Shown here one piece after another: positions 37,677-47,954 of a DNA stretch of 64,000 nucleotides. The stretch is taken from the NCBI RefSeq assembly GCF_001854475.1, contig NZ_MNAN01000006.1:1-64000 (forward strand), in the 5' to 3' direction. The notes below the pieces were generated by a model, which made no database searches, was not told the origin of the DNA, and saw only the letters and a program-made list of their open reading frames with translations. Position 1 is the first letter of the stretch, and every line of letters begins with the position of its first letter. The position numbers and the translations under genes are program-made. Source of the DNA: Pseudoalteromonas byunsanensis. Its GTDB lineage: Bacteria; Pseudomonadota; Gammaproteobacteria; Enterobacterales; Alteromonadaceae.

Positions 37677-38549
37677 ATGAGTTGGATAGCTTTTACTGTT
37701 TTGGCTGCTTTTTCGCAAGCATGCCGTAATGCGCTACAAAGCCATTTAAGCCAAAGTGTTAGCGTTGCAGGGGTCACCTTCGCAAGATTTTTGATAGCCA
37801 GCCCCCTTGCGTTGCTGTACCTGCTGAGTTTATACCAGTGGCAAAACGTCGCTACACTCACCCCTAACAGCAAGCTTATCATGTTTGTGATTGCCGCCAG
37901 CATTATGCAAATTATCGCCACCAGCCTGATGGTACTGCTGTTTAAACAAAACAATTATGCAGTAGGAGCTGGACTTGCCAAAAGTGAAGCGCTCATGGCC
38001 GCGATACTTGGCATGTGGCTATTTGGCTCAAGCTTGTCCCTAATTGGCTGGGTTGGCGTAGCCATAGGGGCAGTCGCAGTGTTGATGTTAAGCGGTTTTA
38101 GTTTAAAGCTATTTAGACCCCAAACTGCATTGCTCGGAGTAGCCTGTGGCAGTGCTTTTGCGCTGACTTCTCTATGGGTAAGAGAAGCAAGTCTGGCCAC
38201 GGGCTTACCCTTCTTACACAGTGCAGCTTGGGTACTATTGTTAGTGCTGTGCACACAAACATTGCTGCTCGGTGCGTATATTACCTACAAAGAAGCGAAG
38301 ACCTGGCAAACGCTGTGGCACAAACGGAGGCTCACCTGCGGTATCAGTGTTACCAGCTTTATCGGCTCGGTTGGTTGGTTTAGCGCAATGAGCCTACAGC
38401 ATGTCGCCTATGTCAAAACGCTGGGCCAAATTGAAGTTTTCTTCACTTTGCTTATCGCCATGCTCTGGTTAAAACAGCCAACCAAAACCAGCGATAAGCT
38501 GGGCCTTGTACTCATCGGTATCGCCGCTGTGTTGGTAATGTTAAGTTAA
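37677..38549 (+). CDS. EamA/DMT-superfamily transporter
   Basis: An inner-membrane protein of 290 residues with ten predicted helices in two homologous halves (about 1-140 and 150-290), as in drug/metabolite exporters. SxxxRNALQ near the start and the C-terminal AMLWLKQP stretch fit the family. The substrate is unknown. It ends only four bases before the convergent GNAT-nitrilase gene. Confidence 0.82.
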   Translation: MSWIAFTVLAAFSQACRNALQSHLSQSVSVAGVTFARFLIASPLALLYLLSLYQWQNVATLTPNSKLIMFVIAASIMQIIATSLMVLLFKQNNYAVGAGLAKSEALMAAILGMWLFGSSLSLIGWVGVAIGAVAVLMLSGFSLKLFRPQTALLGVACGSAFALTSLWVREASLATGLPFLHSAAWVLLLVLCTQTLLLGAYITYKEAKTWQTLWHKRRLTCGISVTSFIGSVGWFSAMSLQHVAYVKTLGQIEVFFTLLIAMLWLKQPTKTSDKLGLVLIGIAAVLVMLS

Positions 38550-38553
38550 ATCA

Positions 38554-40083
38554 CTACTCACGCTGTTTCAACACCACCTGATATAAATCAGTACGACGGT
38601 CTTTTAGATTTCTGACCGTCCCTTCACTGTGCAGCAGCTTGAGTTTATCCAAGTCTAGGTCACTGAATAACAGCATTTCGGTATTCGGTGTTGCCTCATT
38701 TAACGCTGCATCATGAGGAAAAGCAAAATCTGAAGGGGTTAACACCGCCGACTGTCCATACTGAACATCAAGTGAATCAACCTGCGGTAAGTTGCCAACA
38801 CTCCCCGCTATCACCACATAACACTCATTTTCAACCGCGCGGGCTTGAGCACAATGACGTACCCGTAAATAGCTATTTTTGGTGTCTGTCCAATAGGGTA
38901 CAAACAGTATGTCTAAACCACGTTCTGCCATCAAACGACTCAGCTCTGGAAATTCAACGTCGTAGCAAATTTGGATCCCCACCTTGCCTGCATCGGTTTC
39001 AAAAACACCTATCTCATCACCTCCTTCGATGACCCAGTCATAGGCTTCATGGGGTGTGATATGTATCTTTCGTTGCTCATCAATTTTACCACTGCGGTGG
39101 CATAGATAACTGACATTATATATTTTTTCGCCCTCCAGTAAGGGCATGGAGCCGGTCACTATGTTCGCGTTGTATTCAATTGCCATGGTCGACATTGCAT
39201 CGCGAAATAGCTCGGTATACTCCGCCAAGTAACGAATAGCTTCAGTTTGATTACGGTGTTCCTGCAACCCCATCAAGGGCGCATTAAAAAACTCTGGAAA
39301 TAAAATAAAATCACTTTGATATTCAGATACCGTATCAACAAAGTACTCGACTTGACGCATCAACTCCTCTACCGAGTCGACTGAACGCATTTGCCACTGA
39401 ACCGCGCCAACCCGAACAATGGTTTTTTTGGTGTCGATCACCGTATCCATTGGCTGAAACAAAATGTTATTCCATTCCAACAAGGTGGCATAGCCTCCCG
39501 AATCCTCGTCTTCCGGTAAATATTGCTTCAACAATCGCTTAACCTGAAAGTCGTTGGCCAATTGAAAACTCAATATTGGATCATACAGCTCCTTATGGTC
39601 AACTTTATCAATGTACTCCATAGGCGTCATATCCTTACAATGATTGGTATACATTGGGATCCGTCCGCCCGCCAAAATTGCTCTGAGGTTATACTGACGA
39701 CACAACTCTTTGCGAGCATCGTATAAGCGCCGACCCAACCTCATTCCCCGGTGACTTTTGGCTATCACGACATCCAGCCCATACAATGCATCACCGTTGT
39801 TGTCACTGAACACTCGGTTATGAGCGTCAACAATTTCATCGTAGGTGTGGGGGTTTGAAAAGCGTTGATAATCCACCTGCACACTCAAAGCTAGCCCTAC
39901 CAAACGACCTTCATCCAAAATGCCTATTTGCCCCTCTGGAAATTGGTCAATTAATCTAAAAATAGTATGGCTGGGCCACGCACCTCCCAGATCAGGATAA
40001 GCTTCGTCCATGAGTGTTTTTATCTGTGGGTAATCTTCTTTGCTAACATTGCACAAAGTAATTCGTGCTTTTTCTAACGACAT
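38554..40083 (-). CDS. GNAT acetyltransferase fused to a carbon-nitrogen hydrolase
   Basis: A two-domain protein of 509 residues. Residues about 8-200 are a GNAT-like domain with the acetyl-CoA loop region SHRGMRLGRRLYDAR. Residues about 225-500 are a nitrilase-superfamily hydrolase with the triad Glu in ILFPEFFNAP, Lys in DEQRKIHITP, and Cys in GIQICYDVEFPEL. Such fusions occur in other proteobacteria. They presumably act on linked amide or acyl chemistry, but the substrate is unknown. The ATG at 40083 has AGGAGG upstream and is preferred to a start seven codons earlier. Confidence 0.85.
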   Translation of the reverse strand: MSLEKARITLCNVSKEDYPQIKTLMDEAYPDLGGAWPSHTIFRLIDQFPEGQIGILDEGRLVGLALSVQVDYQRFSNPHTYDEIVDAHNRVFSDNNGDALYGLDVVIAKSHRGMRLGRRLYDARKELCRQYNLRAILAGGRIPMYTNHCKDMTPMEYIDKVDHKELYDPILSFQLANDFQVKRLLKQYLPEDEDSGGYATLLEWNNILFQPMDTVIDTKKTIVRVGAVQWQMRSVDSVEELMRQVEYFVDTVSEYQSDFILFPEFFNAPLMGLQEHRNQTEAIRYLAEYTELFRDAMSTMAIEYNANIVTGSMPLLEGEKIYNVSYLCHRSGKIDEQRKIHITPHEAYDWVIEGGDEIGVFETDAGKVGIQICYDVEFPELSRLMAERGLDILFVPYWTDTKNSYLRVRHCAQARAVENECYVVIAGSVGNLPQVDSLDVQYGQSAVLTPSDFAFPHDAALNEATPNTEMLLFSDLDLDKLKLLHSEGTVRNLKDRRTDLYQVVLKQRE

Positions 40084-40325
40084 ACTCCCTCCTGAACGAC
40101 ACACTTTACTGTGACTATTCGCCTTCTCTATTTTCCAAATTTTAAATTATAGACCTTTGAAAAGTTTATAATATCACCTTAATTTTGCGAGTCTCACTTT
40201 GCATCTTCAACTAGCATCTCATGTTTGATGAGCGAAAAACAGTCAGAACCATCTATACTTAGTGCTGGATTTTCACTTGATTATCAAGCCTTGCTGATTA
40301 TTAATCTGTAAAGGTATACACAGAG

Positions 40326-41381
40326 GTGACGTGCTTGGATCATCCACATAAAAAGCCCAATGAAGTAGAACAACTAAAAAGTAAGTTACTCATGCAAGTT
40401 GCATGGTATTGCTTGTTTTTACACGCGATGCTGATCTTGATCTTTTTATTTGTCGAGGTGGAGCTTTTAGCCGTCTTCAATGTTCTGAGTGTTGCAACGT
40501 GGTGGTTTGGGATCAAGTTGCTACAACGAGATCACCTTTCTCTGGCTCTGCGTATCTTCAGTCTAGAAGTAACCGCGCATTCCATCGTGGTATGCGTGTT
40601 GATAGGTACCGAATATGGTTTTCAATTTTATTTATGGGCAGCATCGTGCTTATTGCTGCTTGATGTTCAACTTAAACTGAAACAAGCGGTGATATGGTGT
40701 ACCACTATCATTGTGTTGTTTGCATACACTTATGTGGGTTTCGCTCACCCTCCTTATGTAATCGCCTATCATGAATATGCACCTTACATTCATTTTTTGA
40801 ACGTTGTGGTGTGTGGTATTCCAATGATCTACACCATAGGTCTGATCCGAGAAATTACGATTAACCAACGTAAAGAGCTAGAAACGCTTGCGGCGCACGA
40901 TTCTCTCACGCATTTATTCAACCGCCGTTATGCATTAGGTCTTATTCAGCGAGCGCAAAAAAGCTGTGCAACTCAACAAACTCCCATTTGTGTTGTTATG
41001 GCTGACATCGACCACTTTAAGCGCGTCAACGACCGATATGGACACGAGCGAGGGGATGAAGTGATCTTTCGTGTATCAGGGCAACTCAAACAGCACTTAA
41101 ATAGTGCCGACATTGGTGTTCGCTGGGGAGGCGAGGAGTTCTTATTGGTACTCCCCAATTGCTCACTGGCTGAGGCACAAAAGCGCATTGAAAATATTAG
41201 ACAAGCGGTTGAAGCAATGTCATTCAATGCAGATGATTTACATGTAACTATGAGCTTCGGTATCGCGCTTTGGCGCTCTACACAAAGCTTTGAAAGCGCC
41301 TTAAAGCATGCCGATATTGCTTTGTACAACAGTAAACATAAGGGGCGAAATACCCTCACTGTCGCCCCTGAAAGTGTATAA
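40326..41381 (+). CDS. Membrane diguanylate cyclase
   Basis: The protein makes cyclic di-GMP. It has 351 residues: about six membrane helices (about 22-175), a short coiled linker, then a GGDEF domain (about 185-345). The active-site loop is GGEEF in VRWGGEEFLLVL, an accepted active variant, and DIDHFKRVNDRYGH holds the metal-binding residues. An RxxD inhibitory site is not obvious. The start is uncertain: GTG at 40326, or TTG at 40335 behind GAGGTGA. It abuts the convergent acylase gene. Confidence 0.86.
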   Translation: MTCLDHPHKKPNEVEQLKSKLLMQVAWYCLFLHAMLILIFLFVEVELLAVFNVLSVATWWFGIKLLQRDHLSLALRIFSLEVTAHSIVVCVLIGTEYGFQFYLWAASCLLLLDVQLKLKQAVIWCTTIIVLFAYTYVGFAHPPYVIAYHEYAPYIHFLNVVVCGIPMIYTIGLIREITINQRKELETLAAHDSLTHLFNRRYALGLIQRAQKSCATQQTPICVVMADIDHFKRVNDRYGHERGDEVIFRVSGQLKQHLNSADIGVRWGGEEFLLVLPNCSLAEAQKRIENIRQAVEAMSFNADDLHVTMSFGIALWRSTQSFESALKHADIALYNSKHKGRNTLTVAPESV

Positions 41382-41382
41382 C

Positions 41383-43677
41383 TTAGCGTAATGCTTGTAT
41401 GGTTAGCTGGTGTATAGATTCACTCGGTAATAGAGGGGTCGCTTCGCCATTTGCATAAGCTTCAAACCCTGCTCGATAAAACACTGATAACGGGTGCCCA
41501 CTTTGCCCACCAGCAATTGTCATAATCGCTTTATCGAGTGCGCCTGGTTGCGCGATAAAACGCTGTGATGCACCAAAGCTTGATCCTTGCACTGCGGGCA
41601 TAAATGTATCGCCAAACGCAGGCATACGCGGCATATCAAGTAAGCCACTTAAGATCGGAAGCTGCTGACTAAACGGGTGGCGAATATTCAACGCATTAAC
41701 ATTTCCCCATCGCCACGCTTCCATTTGGCTACCATATGACACGGTTAGTGCGTCTTTTGCTCGTTCATAAGCCGCAAGCTGCAACGCATACCAATCTTTA
41801 TGGCCATTTAGCCAACTATCAGGCTGCTCCGTGATTAACTGCCAAAGCGCCGGTTCTAAATAATTTTTTAGACTGCTCAATGAGCTGCCTCGCGCCCGAA
41901 GTTTTTCCTCTATGGGCGCTAACGCAACGTCAATCACCGCAGCTCTGAAGTGTTTAACCAAAGTATATCCCACCGACTCAGCACACGCACAGGCTTGCCA
42001 AGCTGCAAGATGTTTTAAATCAGTCGCATACTGCAACTTACTTTGCTCTGACACGCTTAATAACTGTGTTAAGCGCTCATGCCACGGCTTTAAAAACAAC
42101 GCCTCGTTATCTTGTTGTAATTGATTAAAATCTCGCTCATTAAACTGTGGCTTGCTCATTAAACGGTCGCGTATCTGTTGCGCTCTAGCACCCAGTGCAT
42201 ACCCACCATCACCAAAGCGCAGGTGATCCGCCACTGACATTACACGGGAATTAGCGCTCCACAACCTTCCTTCAGGTGGATTAACAACCCGTGGACGTTG
42301 TGATTCGTTTTGCTGCCAACCTGTAGGGAAGTCAGCAGCAAGTACGGCAAGGTCGACAGGTTCAGTTCGCTTAGGAATGGCTCCCATCGGTTGCCAACCG
42401 ATGTGTCCCAAATAGTCAACAACCATTAAGTTTTGTACTGGAATACCCACATCTGGTGCAAGAGACATCGCTTCATTAACGTTGCCTGCACGCTCAAACT
42501 CAAGCAGATTTAAATTAACAGCATAAGGCTGATGAGCAACCCAGCTCAGTGCATATTGCTTGTCATTAAATGCTTTAACTGGCCCAAATTCGCTCATTGT
42601 CAGTTCATACTGGTGAAGCTCACCATTGGGCAGTGCTATCTTTTCAAACTCCGTCCAAGTATTGGTTTGCTCATCTAACTCTACCCAATCAGCCAAATCA
42701 AGATAACCGTTGGTAAACCCCCACGCCACTTTGTTATTGGTACCTACAACAATTGCAGGCGCACCTGGCAATGAAACTCCTGTTACTTGTATTTGCTGCT
42801 CTTCAAATTGGTAGTTTAGCTGTGCGCGATACCAGATTACGGGGACATTCAACCCCAAATGCATATCGTCAGACATCATGGCCTTATTTGTTTCGGTTAA
42901 GGCCCCAGTAACAGCCCAGTTATTACTGCCATAATGTGGTAAAGACTCAATATGGCGAGCGACAACAGAGGCTTCTTTTACCTCAAGCAAAGGAATAGGC
43001 ACACTACCTACGGGCAGTTTAGAGCCATCCAGTGCCGCCTGATAACGACTGGGTTGTGTAAGAAAAGCAATCATATCTGGACCAAAAAGACTATCCATTT
43101 GGATAAGCGCTTCATCTCGCTCATAGTTACCCGCTTGCAAGTCCAAATACATGGCAAATATCACCAAAATACTATCTGCAGGTTGCCATGCTCTGACTTG
43201 TGCTCCTGTAAGATAGTATTCAAAGGTATTAAATCCTGCTTGCCTTTGACCATCATTAACACCCTGAGTGTAGGCAGTTAACACATCCTGGTGCGACTGT
43301 GAAAGCTGTGCGTAAATTTGCTCACTACGCTCACGAAACTGATGAAATCGCATTTGCTTATCTAGATTAAGCGCTGCCTCTCCAAATAATTCACTTAATT
43401 CTCCTGCGGCATTACGACGTAATAAATCCATTTGAAAAAAACGATCTTGCCCATGTGCAAAGCCCAAGCCATAGGCCGCATCTTGACGGTTTTGCGCCTT
43501 GATGACAGCCTGCCCCAAGTTATCTCTGGAAACTTTTACATCGGCACTGATGGCATGGCTACTCTGCTTACCATCTAATGTCGGTAGACTCAAAGATAGC
43601 AAGCCGTACACCATCGCCGTTACAGCCAAACCTACTATCACGAGTAACATTAATAACCATTTAAGTATTTTGAGCAT
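41383..43677 (-). CDS. Penicillin acylase-family (S45) N-terminal nucleophile hydrolase
   Basis: A 764-residue hydrolase of the penicillin/acyl-homoserine-lactone acylase group. An N-terminal membrane helix (about 4-27) anchors or exports it. The alpha chain includes AAYGLGFAHGQDRFFQMDLLRR-like sequence near 67-88. Autocleavage would expose the Ser in HYGSNNWAV near 250. VGTNNKVAWGFTN and NNEALFLKPWHERL-like segments of the beta chain follow. Known members cleave penicillin G, cephalosporins or acyl-homoserine lactones, and sequence alone does not choose among these. It is a single-gene unit. Confidence 0.87.
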   Translation of the reverse strand: MLKILKWLLMLLVIVGLAVTAMVYGLLSLSLPTLDGKQSSHAISADVKVSRDNLGQAVIKAQNRQDAAYGLGFAHGQDRFFQMDLLRRNAAGELSELFGEAALNLDKQMRFHQFRERSEQIYAQLSQSHQDVLTAYTQGVNDGQRQAGFNTFEYYLTGAQVRAWQPADSILVIFAMYLDLQAGNYERDEALIQMDSLFGPDMIAFLTQPSRYQAALDGSKLPVGSVPIPLLEVKEASVVARHIESLPHYGSNNWAVTGALTETNKAMMSDDMHLGLNVPVIWYRAQLNYQFEEQQIQVTGVSLPGAPAIVVGTNNKVAWGFTNGYLDLADWVELDEQTNTWTEFEKIALPNGELHQYELTMSEFGPVKAFNDKQYALSWVAHQPYAVNLNLLEFERAGNVNEAMSLAPDVGIPVQNLMVVDYLGHIGWQPMGAIPKRTEPVDLAVLAADFPTGWQQNESQRPRVVNPPEGRLWSANSRVMSVADHLRFGDGGYALGARAQQIRDRLMSKPQFNERDFNQLQQDNEALFLKPWHERLTQLLSVSEQSKLQYATDLKHLAAWQACACAESVGYTLVKHFRAAVIDVALAPIEEKLRARGSSLSSLKNYLEPALWQLITEQPDSWLNGHKDWYALQLAAYERAKDALTVSYGSQMEAWRWGNVNALNIRHPFSQQLPILSGLLDMPRMPAFGDTFMPAVQGSSFGASQRFIAQPGALDKAIMTIAGGQSGHPLSVFYRAGFEAYANGEATPLLPSESIHQLTIQALR

Positions 43678-43910
43678 ATCCTTTTCCTAAACCAATCTTA
43701 TGTGCTTTTTATTTAATCAGGTGATTGTGACAATTGCCTATCATAACGTGATATTTAACAACACTATAGCGCTTACAATTTTGTCACATAGGACAATAGG
43801 CTCTAGTAAGTTAGGCCAATCACTGCGCATTTTTTTATTGTAGAACAAACCTTTTGATCAACCACACAGTGAACTATAGTTAAAAAACGCTCAGCAACTC
43901 TCGATAAGCA

Positions 43911-46900
43911 ATGTTTGCAAATTTGTCTAATGCACCAAGGAAGACGCAATCAATCAAAATCGGCTTTTGGCTTTTTTTGTGTGCAATTATCATTTCGGGT
44001 TGGTACGTTGATAGGGTCAACTACAATCGCTTAATGCAAGAAGAAAAAAGCACAACCTATGAAACAGTCAACGTTTATCGAACTCAAATTGAGGGGATCT
44101 TAAACACTAATATTCAATTAGTTAGAGGATTAGCCATCGCGATAGCTCGTGAAAAAAGCCTCACACAGACATCTTTTGAACGTATCGCAGAGCCCCTTTA
44201 CCGCTCAAGTGGAGTGTTACGTAACATTGGCGCAGCACCCGATATGACCCTGCAATACATCTTTCCCCTTGCTGGTAACGAAAAAGCTATCGGATTAGAT
44301 TACTCCACCCACCCAAAACAAAGTGAGGCTGCTCTCAAAGCTAAAAATACCGGCAAAATAGTACTGTCCGGGCCATTGCCCTTAGTGCAAGGTGGGCAAG
44401 CGATTATTGCCCGAGTTCCTGTCAAAGACAAAGACAATCAGTTCTGGGGTCTTATTTCCGTTGTAATAGACACCCAAAAACTCTTCTCATTGGCCCGGCT
44501 AGGTGATTTATCAAAGCAATATATCGTCGCAATACAGGGCAAAGATGGTCTAGGCGATCATGGTGAGTTCTTTTATGGTGACAGCAACATATTACTCGAA
44601 GAGCCCCTTTCACTGTCGATAAACGTATTGTCTGGTCAATGGAAACTTTACGTATATCCACGCAGCGGATGGAGCCCAGAGAGTGCCACTATTTGGCCAT
44701 TTAGACTGGCACTATTCACCATTATTTTGCTATTTATGTGTGCATTTTTGTTTTTTAATCGTTTGCTCAAGCAGCTTGAAGACAACGCCCATTCATTAAC
44801 TAGCATGGGTGCTTTGGCGGAAGTGGGAGCCTGGACCGTTAACTTGAAAACACGCAATATTAGCTGGTCCGAAGTCACTAAACAAATATTTGAAGTTCCT
44901 GATGATTACCAACCTTCATGGCTAGCTACTACAGATTTTTTTGTTGCTGGCGCTCCACGACGTTTAATGCAGGACACATTCGATAAAGCTATAAAGCAAG
45001 GTGTTGATTTTGAAAAAGAAATGCTAATAAAAACGGCAAAAGGACAAGAGCGCTGGGTTTTAATTAAAGGCAGAGTTGTTAGAAACGGTAACTTCACCAC
45101 TCAGGTGTACGGCTCGGTACAAAATATTCATGCCCGTAAATGTCTTGAAATAGAGCGTAATAAAGTCGCTAAAAATAATGGATTGCTGGCTCAGTTAAGT
45201 AGCCATGAAGCCGTTTTGAACTTGAAACTGGAACCCGCACAAAAAGTGGCAACTAAAGTGATCTGTGAAGGCTTAGATGCACAGCGTGCCAGCATTTGGT
45301 TACTCAATGCCGATGGGACGCAACTTATCCCCATGAGTTTTAGTGATGCTAACGGCGACAACCTCCAATATTTCCCACCTTGGCGCAAAAAGCAATTACC
45401 GGAATTATTCGAGGCAGTATTTAAACAAAAGATGATCCAAGCTAACTTTGCTCATACACATAACTGCACGAAAGAACTACAAGATAATTATTTGAGCCCA
45501 TATGAAGTTAACGCCATGTTTGCTTGTAGTATTACCTATAAAGGCCATGCCATCGGCTTGTTATGTGCAGAGTATCAGCACCCGCATTTACAATGGGATG
45601 CAACCGATGAAAAACTCATTAAAGCCGTTGCTGCTACTCTGGGAAGCCTATTTGCAAGTAGAGAACAACAACAAGCGAGACAACAAGCTGTGATGGAAAA
45701 GGAGTTAGCCCAGCAATCCGCGAAAATGAAAGCTGAATTTCTCGCTAGTATGAGCCATGAGATCCGTACCCCCATGAATGGTGTGCTGGGTATGCTAGAT
45801 GTTGTTATGCACTCAAACCTTTCTCCCTCTCAAATGCATCACCTACAATTGGCAAAAAGCTCTGCCGAATCTTTATTGACCATCATCAACGACATACTGG
45901 ATTTTTCTAAAATTGAAGCGGGTAAGTTAGATGTAGAACAAATCGATTGTGATTTAGTCCAAGTGGTCAGTGAGAGCATTAGCAACTTCGCTCCTAGTGC
46001 TCTAGAACACAATACTACATTAATTATAGATACCCGTGGAATGCAGGTGCAATTTGCTAAAACGGATCCTCACAGGCTCAAACAAGTACTCAATAATTTA
46101 CTGAGCAACGCCATTAAGTTCACCGATAATGGCAAAGTCTCTTTAACCTGTTACACAGAACAGCAAGCTCAGCATACTAGGCTTTGGTGTAATATCGAAG
46201 ATACCGGTGTCGGTATTAGTCAATCCCAACTCACAAAGATATTTGACTCCTTTACTCAGGCCGATCCCTCAACTACTCGCAAGTATGGCGGCACAGGGTT
46301 AGGCTTAAGCATAGCGAGACAATTATGTTCGCTGTTAGGAGGAGCGCTCAATGCCTATAGTAAAGTCGGCGTTGGCAGTACCTTTAGTTTTTACATTGAA
46401 TTACATGAGCCAAAAGCCCTAACCCCCATAAACACAGACAGTGATGGTTTGCTTGTCATTGATGGGCAATTGCAAGAACAGGCGGGTGATCATAGCCTGT
46501 TTTCAGCATGGGGGATCCGCTTACTGCATGCAGCCTCTTTAAAGCAAGCTCTAACGCTAATCAATGAAGAGCACTTAAAACACCCCGCCATAGTGATTTC
46601 CTCCAAGCTGCTAAATGATGCTGATCCGAGTCAAGTAGAGCAACTCGAGCATGTGATTAACAGCTCTTGCGCAGGGTTTGCAATTCTAAGCGAGCACCTG
46701 AGTAATAATGATAAACAAAGCCATCTCAAGCCTGATTTAATGCTGTTAAAACCATTAACACCGGCAGATATGCTCAAACTATGTCAACTTCAAGACTCTG
46801 AACAACTGCAATCCTCCCCCCGCGAGCAAGACCTCAGTCACCTAAACATACTGCTTGTCGAAGACAACAAGATAAATCAAACTGTAGCACTAAAACTGTT

Positions 46901-47249
46901 GGCAAGGTTTGGCATACATGCAGACTGTAAAGAGGATGGTCAGCAAGCACTTGCCCACCTTAAACAAGTAAATGAACCTTACGATATTATTTTGATGGAC
47001 TGTTTAATGCCAGAACTCAATGGCTATCAAGCAACCAATCAAATACGTAGCGGTAGTGTTGGGAAACACCACAAAGATACCCCTATCATCGCACTTACTG
47101 CCAACGCAATGCAGGGGGATCGTGAAAAATGTATCGCTGCAGGTATGGATGATTATATCGCTAAACCAATCAAGGTAGCAGAACTCGAACAAAAGCTACA
47201 ACAATGGGGCGCAAATACTAAACAAAACCTCGCCAATAGCGTACAGTAG
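43911..47249 (+). CDS. CHASE-PAS-GAF hybrid sensor histidine kinase
   Basis: A membrane sensor kinase of 1112 residues. Two membrane helices (about 17-33 and 263-283) enclose a periplasmic CHASE domain. Inside the cell come PAS (about 300-410), GAF (about 430-590), HisKA with His616 in ASMSHEIRTPMNG, an ATPase domain with LLSNAIKFTDNG and GGTGLGLSIA, a degenerate receiver-like stretch (about 840-960) and a C-terminal receiver domain with DCLMPELNG. No Hpt domain is present, so an external phosphotransfer protein is expected. It is divergent from the acylase and 23 bases before yceH. Confidence 0.9.
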   Translation: MFANLSNAPRKTQSIKIGFWLFLCAIIISGWYVDRVNYNRLMQEEKSTTYETVNVYRTQIEGILNTNIQLVRGLAIAIAREKSLTQTSFERIAEPLYRSSGVLRNIGAAPDMTLQYIFPLAGNEKAIGLDYSTHPKQSEAALKAKNTGKIVLSGPLPLVQGGQAIIARVPVKDKDNQFWGLISVVIDTQKLFSLARLGDLSKQYIVAIQGKDGLGDHGEFFYGDSNILLEEPLSLSINVLSGQWKLYVYPRSGWSPESATIWPFRLALFTIILLFMCAFLFFNRLLKQLEDNAHSLTSMGALAEVGAWTVNLKTRNISWSEVTKQIFEVPDDYQPSWLATTDFFVAGAPRRLMQDTFDKAIKQGVDFEKEMLIKTAKGQERWVLIKGRVVRNGNFTTQVYGSVQNIHARKCLEIERNKVAKNNGLLAQLSSHEAVLNLKLEPAQKVATKVICEGLDAQRASIWLLNADGTQLIPMSFSDANGDNLQYFPPWRKKQLPELFEAVFKQKMIQANFAHTHNCTKELQDNYLSPYEVNAMFACSITYKGHAIGLLCAEYQHPHLQWDATDEKLIKAVAATLGSLFASREQQQARQQAVMEKELAQQSAKMKAEFLASMSHEIRTPMNGVLGMLDVVMHSNLSPSQMHHLQLAKSSAESLLTIINDILDFSKIEAGKLDVEQIDCDLVQVVSESISNFAPSALEHNTTLIIDTRGMQVQFAKTDPHRLKQVLNNLLSNAIKFTDNGKVSLTCYTEQQAQHTRLWCNIEDTGVGISQSQLTKIFDSFTQADPSTTRKYGGTGLGLSIARQLCSLLGGALNAYSKVGVGSTFSFYIELHEPKALTPINTDSDGLLVIDGQLQEQAGDHSLFSAWGIRLLHAASLKQALTLINEEHLKHPAIVISSKLLNDADPSQVEQLEHVINSSCAGFAILSEHLSNNDKQSHLKPDLMLLKPLTPADMLKLCQLQDSEQLQSSPREQDLSHLNILLVEDNKINQTVALKLLARFGIHADCKEDGQQALAHLKQVNEPYDIILMDCLMPELNGYQATNQIRSGSVGKHHKDTPIIALTANAMQGDREKCIAAGMDDYIAKPIKVAELEQKLQQWGANTKQNLANSVQ

Positions 47250-47272
47250 AAAAAAAATGTTGGAGTCAAAAC

Positions 47273-47896
47273 ATGGAATTGAGCGAAATAGAGCAACGTA
47301 TAGTTGGTTGCCTGCTAGAAAAGCAAACTACCACACCTGAGCATTACCCACTTTCTCTTAACGCATTAACCAACGCCTGTAATCAAAAGTCTAATAGAGA
47401 ACCTGTTCTGAACCTCAGTGAATCTGAGGTATTAGATGCGATAACCCAGTTACAAGCAAAGCACATTGTACTGGTTGAAGAAGGGCTATCAGGACGAGTA
47501 AATAAATATAGCCATAGATTTTGTAACACCGAGTTCAGCCGCTTGCAGTTTGACGAACAACAAAGAGCGATTGTGTGTTTATTGCTGCTAAGAGGCCCAC
47601 AGACTCCAGGTGAACTTAGAACCCGCAGCGCTCGGTTAGCGACATTTAAACAAGTGAATGAGGTCGAACAGGCACTTGAGGAATTACAATCCCAAGGTAT
47701 TGTGCAAAAGCTTGCTAGAGAACCGGGCAAGCGTGAGAGCCGCTTTATTCACTTGTTTCAAAACATTGAGCAACACACAGCCAGTACCAAAAGTGACACT
47801 CAAAAGCTTGAAAATGTAGAACTAGACGCTTTGCTAAATGAGATTGAACAGCTAAAGCAAGAGTTAGCTGTAATCAAACAGCACTTAGGACTTTAA
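47273..47896 (+). CDS. yceH: DUF480 family protein YceH
   Basis: The 207-residue protein has two tandem winged-helix domains (about 1-80 and 95-165) and a coiled-coil end (about 185-205). [29 protein letters not shown] and [16 protein letters not shown] are typical of YceH. Its role is not established; a nucleic-acid or protein interaction is plausible. It follows the hybrid kinase by 23 bases with GGAG before the ATG. Confidence 0.88.
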   Translation: MELSEIEQRIVGCLLEKQTTTPEHYPLSLNALTNACNQKSNREPVLNLSESEVLDAITQLQAKHIVLVEEGLSGRVNKYSHRFCNTEFSRLQFDEQQRAIVCLLLLRGPQTPGELRTRSARLATFKQVNEVEQALEELQSQGIVQKLAREPGKRESRFIHLFQNIEQHTASTKSDTQKLENVELDALLNEIEQLKQELAVIKQHLGL

Positions 47897-47954
47897 ATTC
47901 AGCACTAATAAAAACATAATATCCCCAAATAGCATTGGCAAAGAGGAGCATAGA

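Noticed and set aside
38688..39032. A 114-codon open frame antisense to the nitrilase domain
   Set aside because: It is His- and Gln-rich with no domain, and the opposite strand encodes intact catalytic motifs.
41383..43677. Naming the acylase a quorum-quenching enzyme
   Set aside because: Only the S45 family is supported. Nothing in the sequence seen here distinguishes lactone from beta-lactam or other amide substrates.
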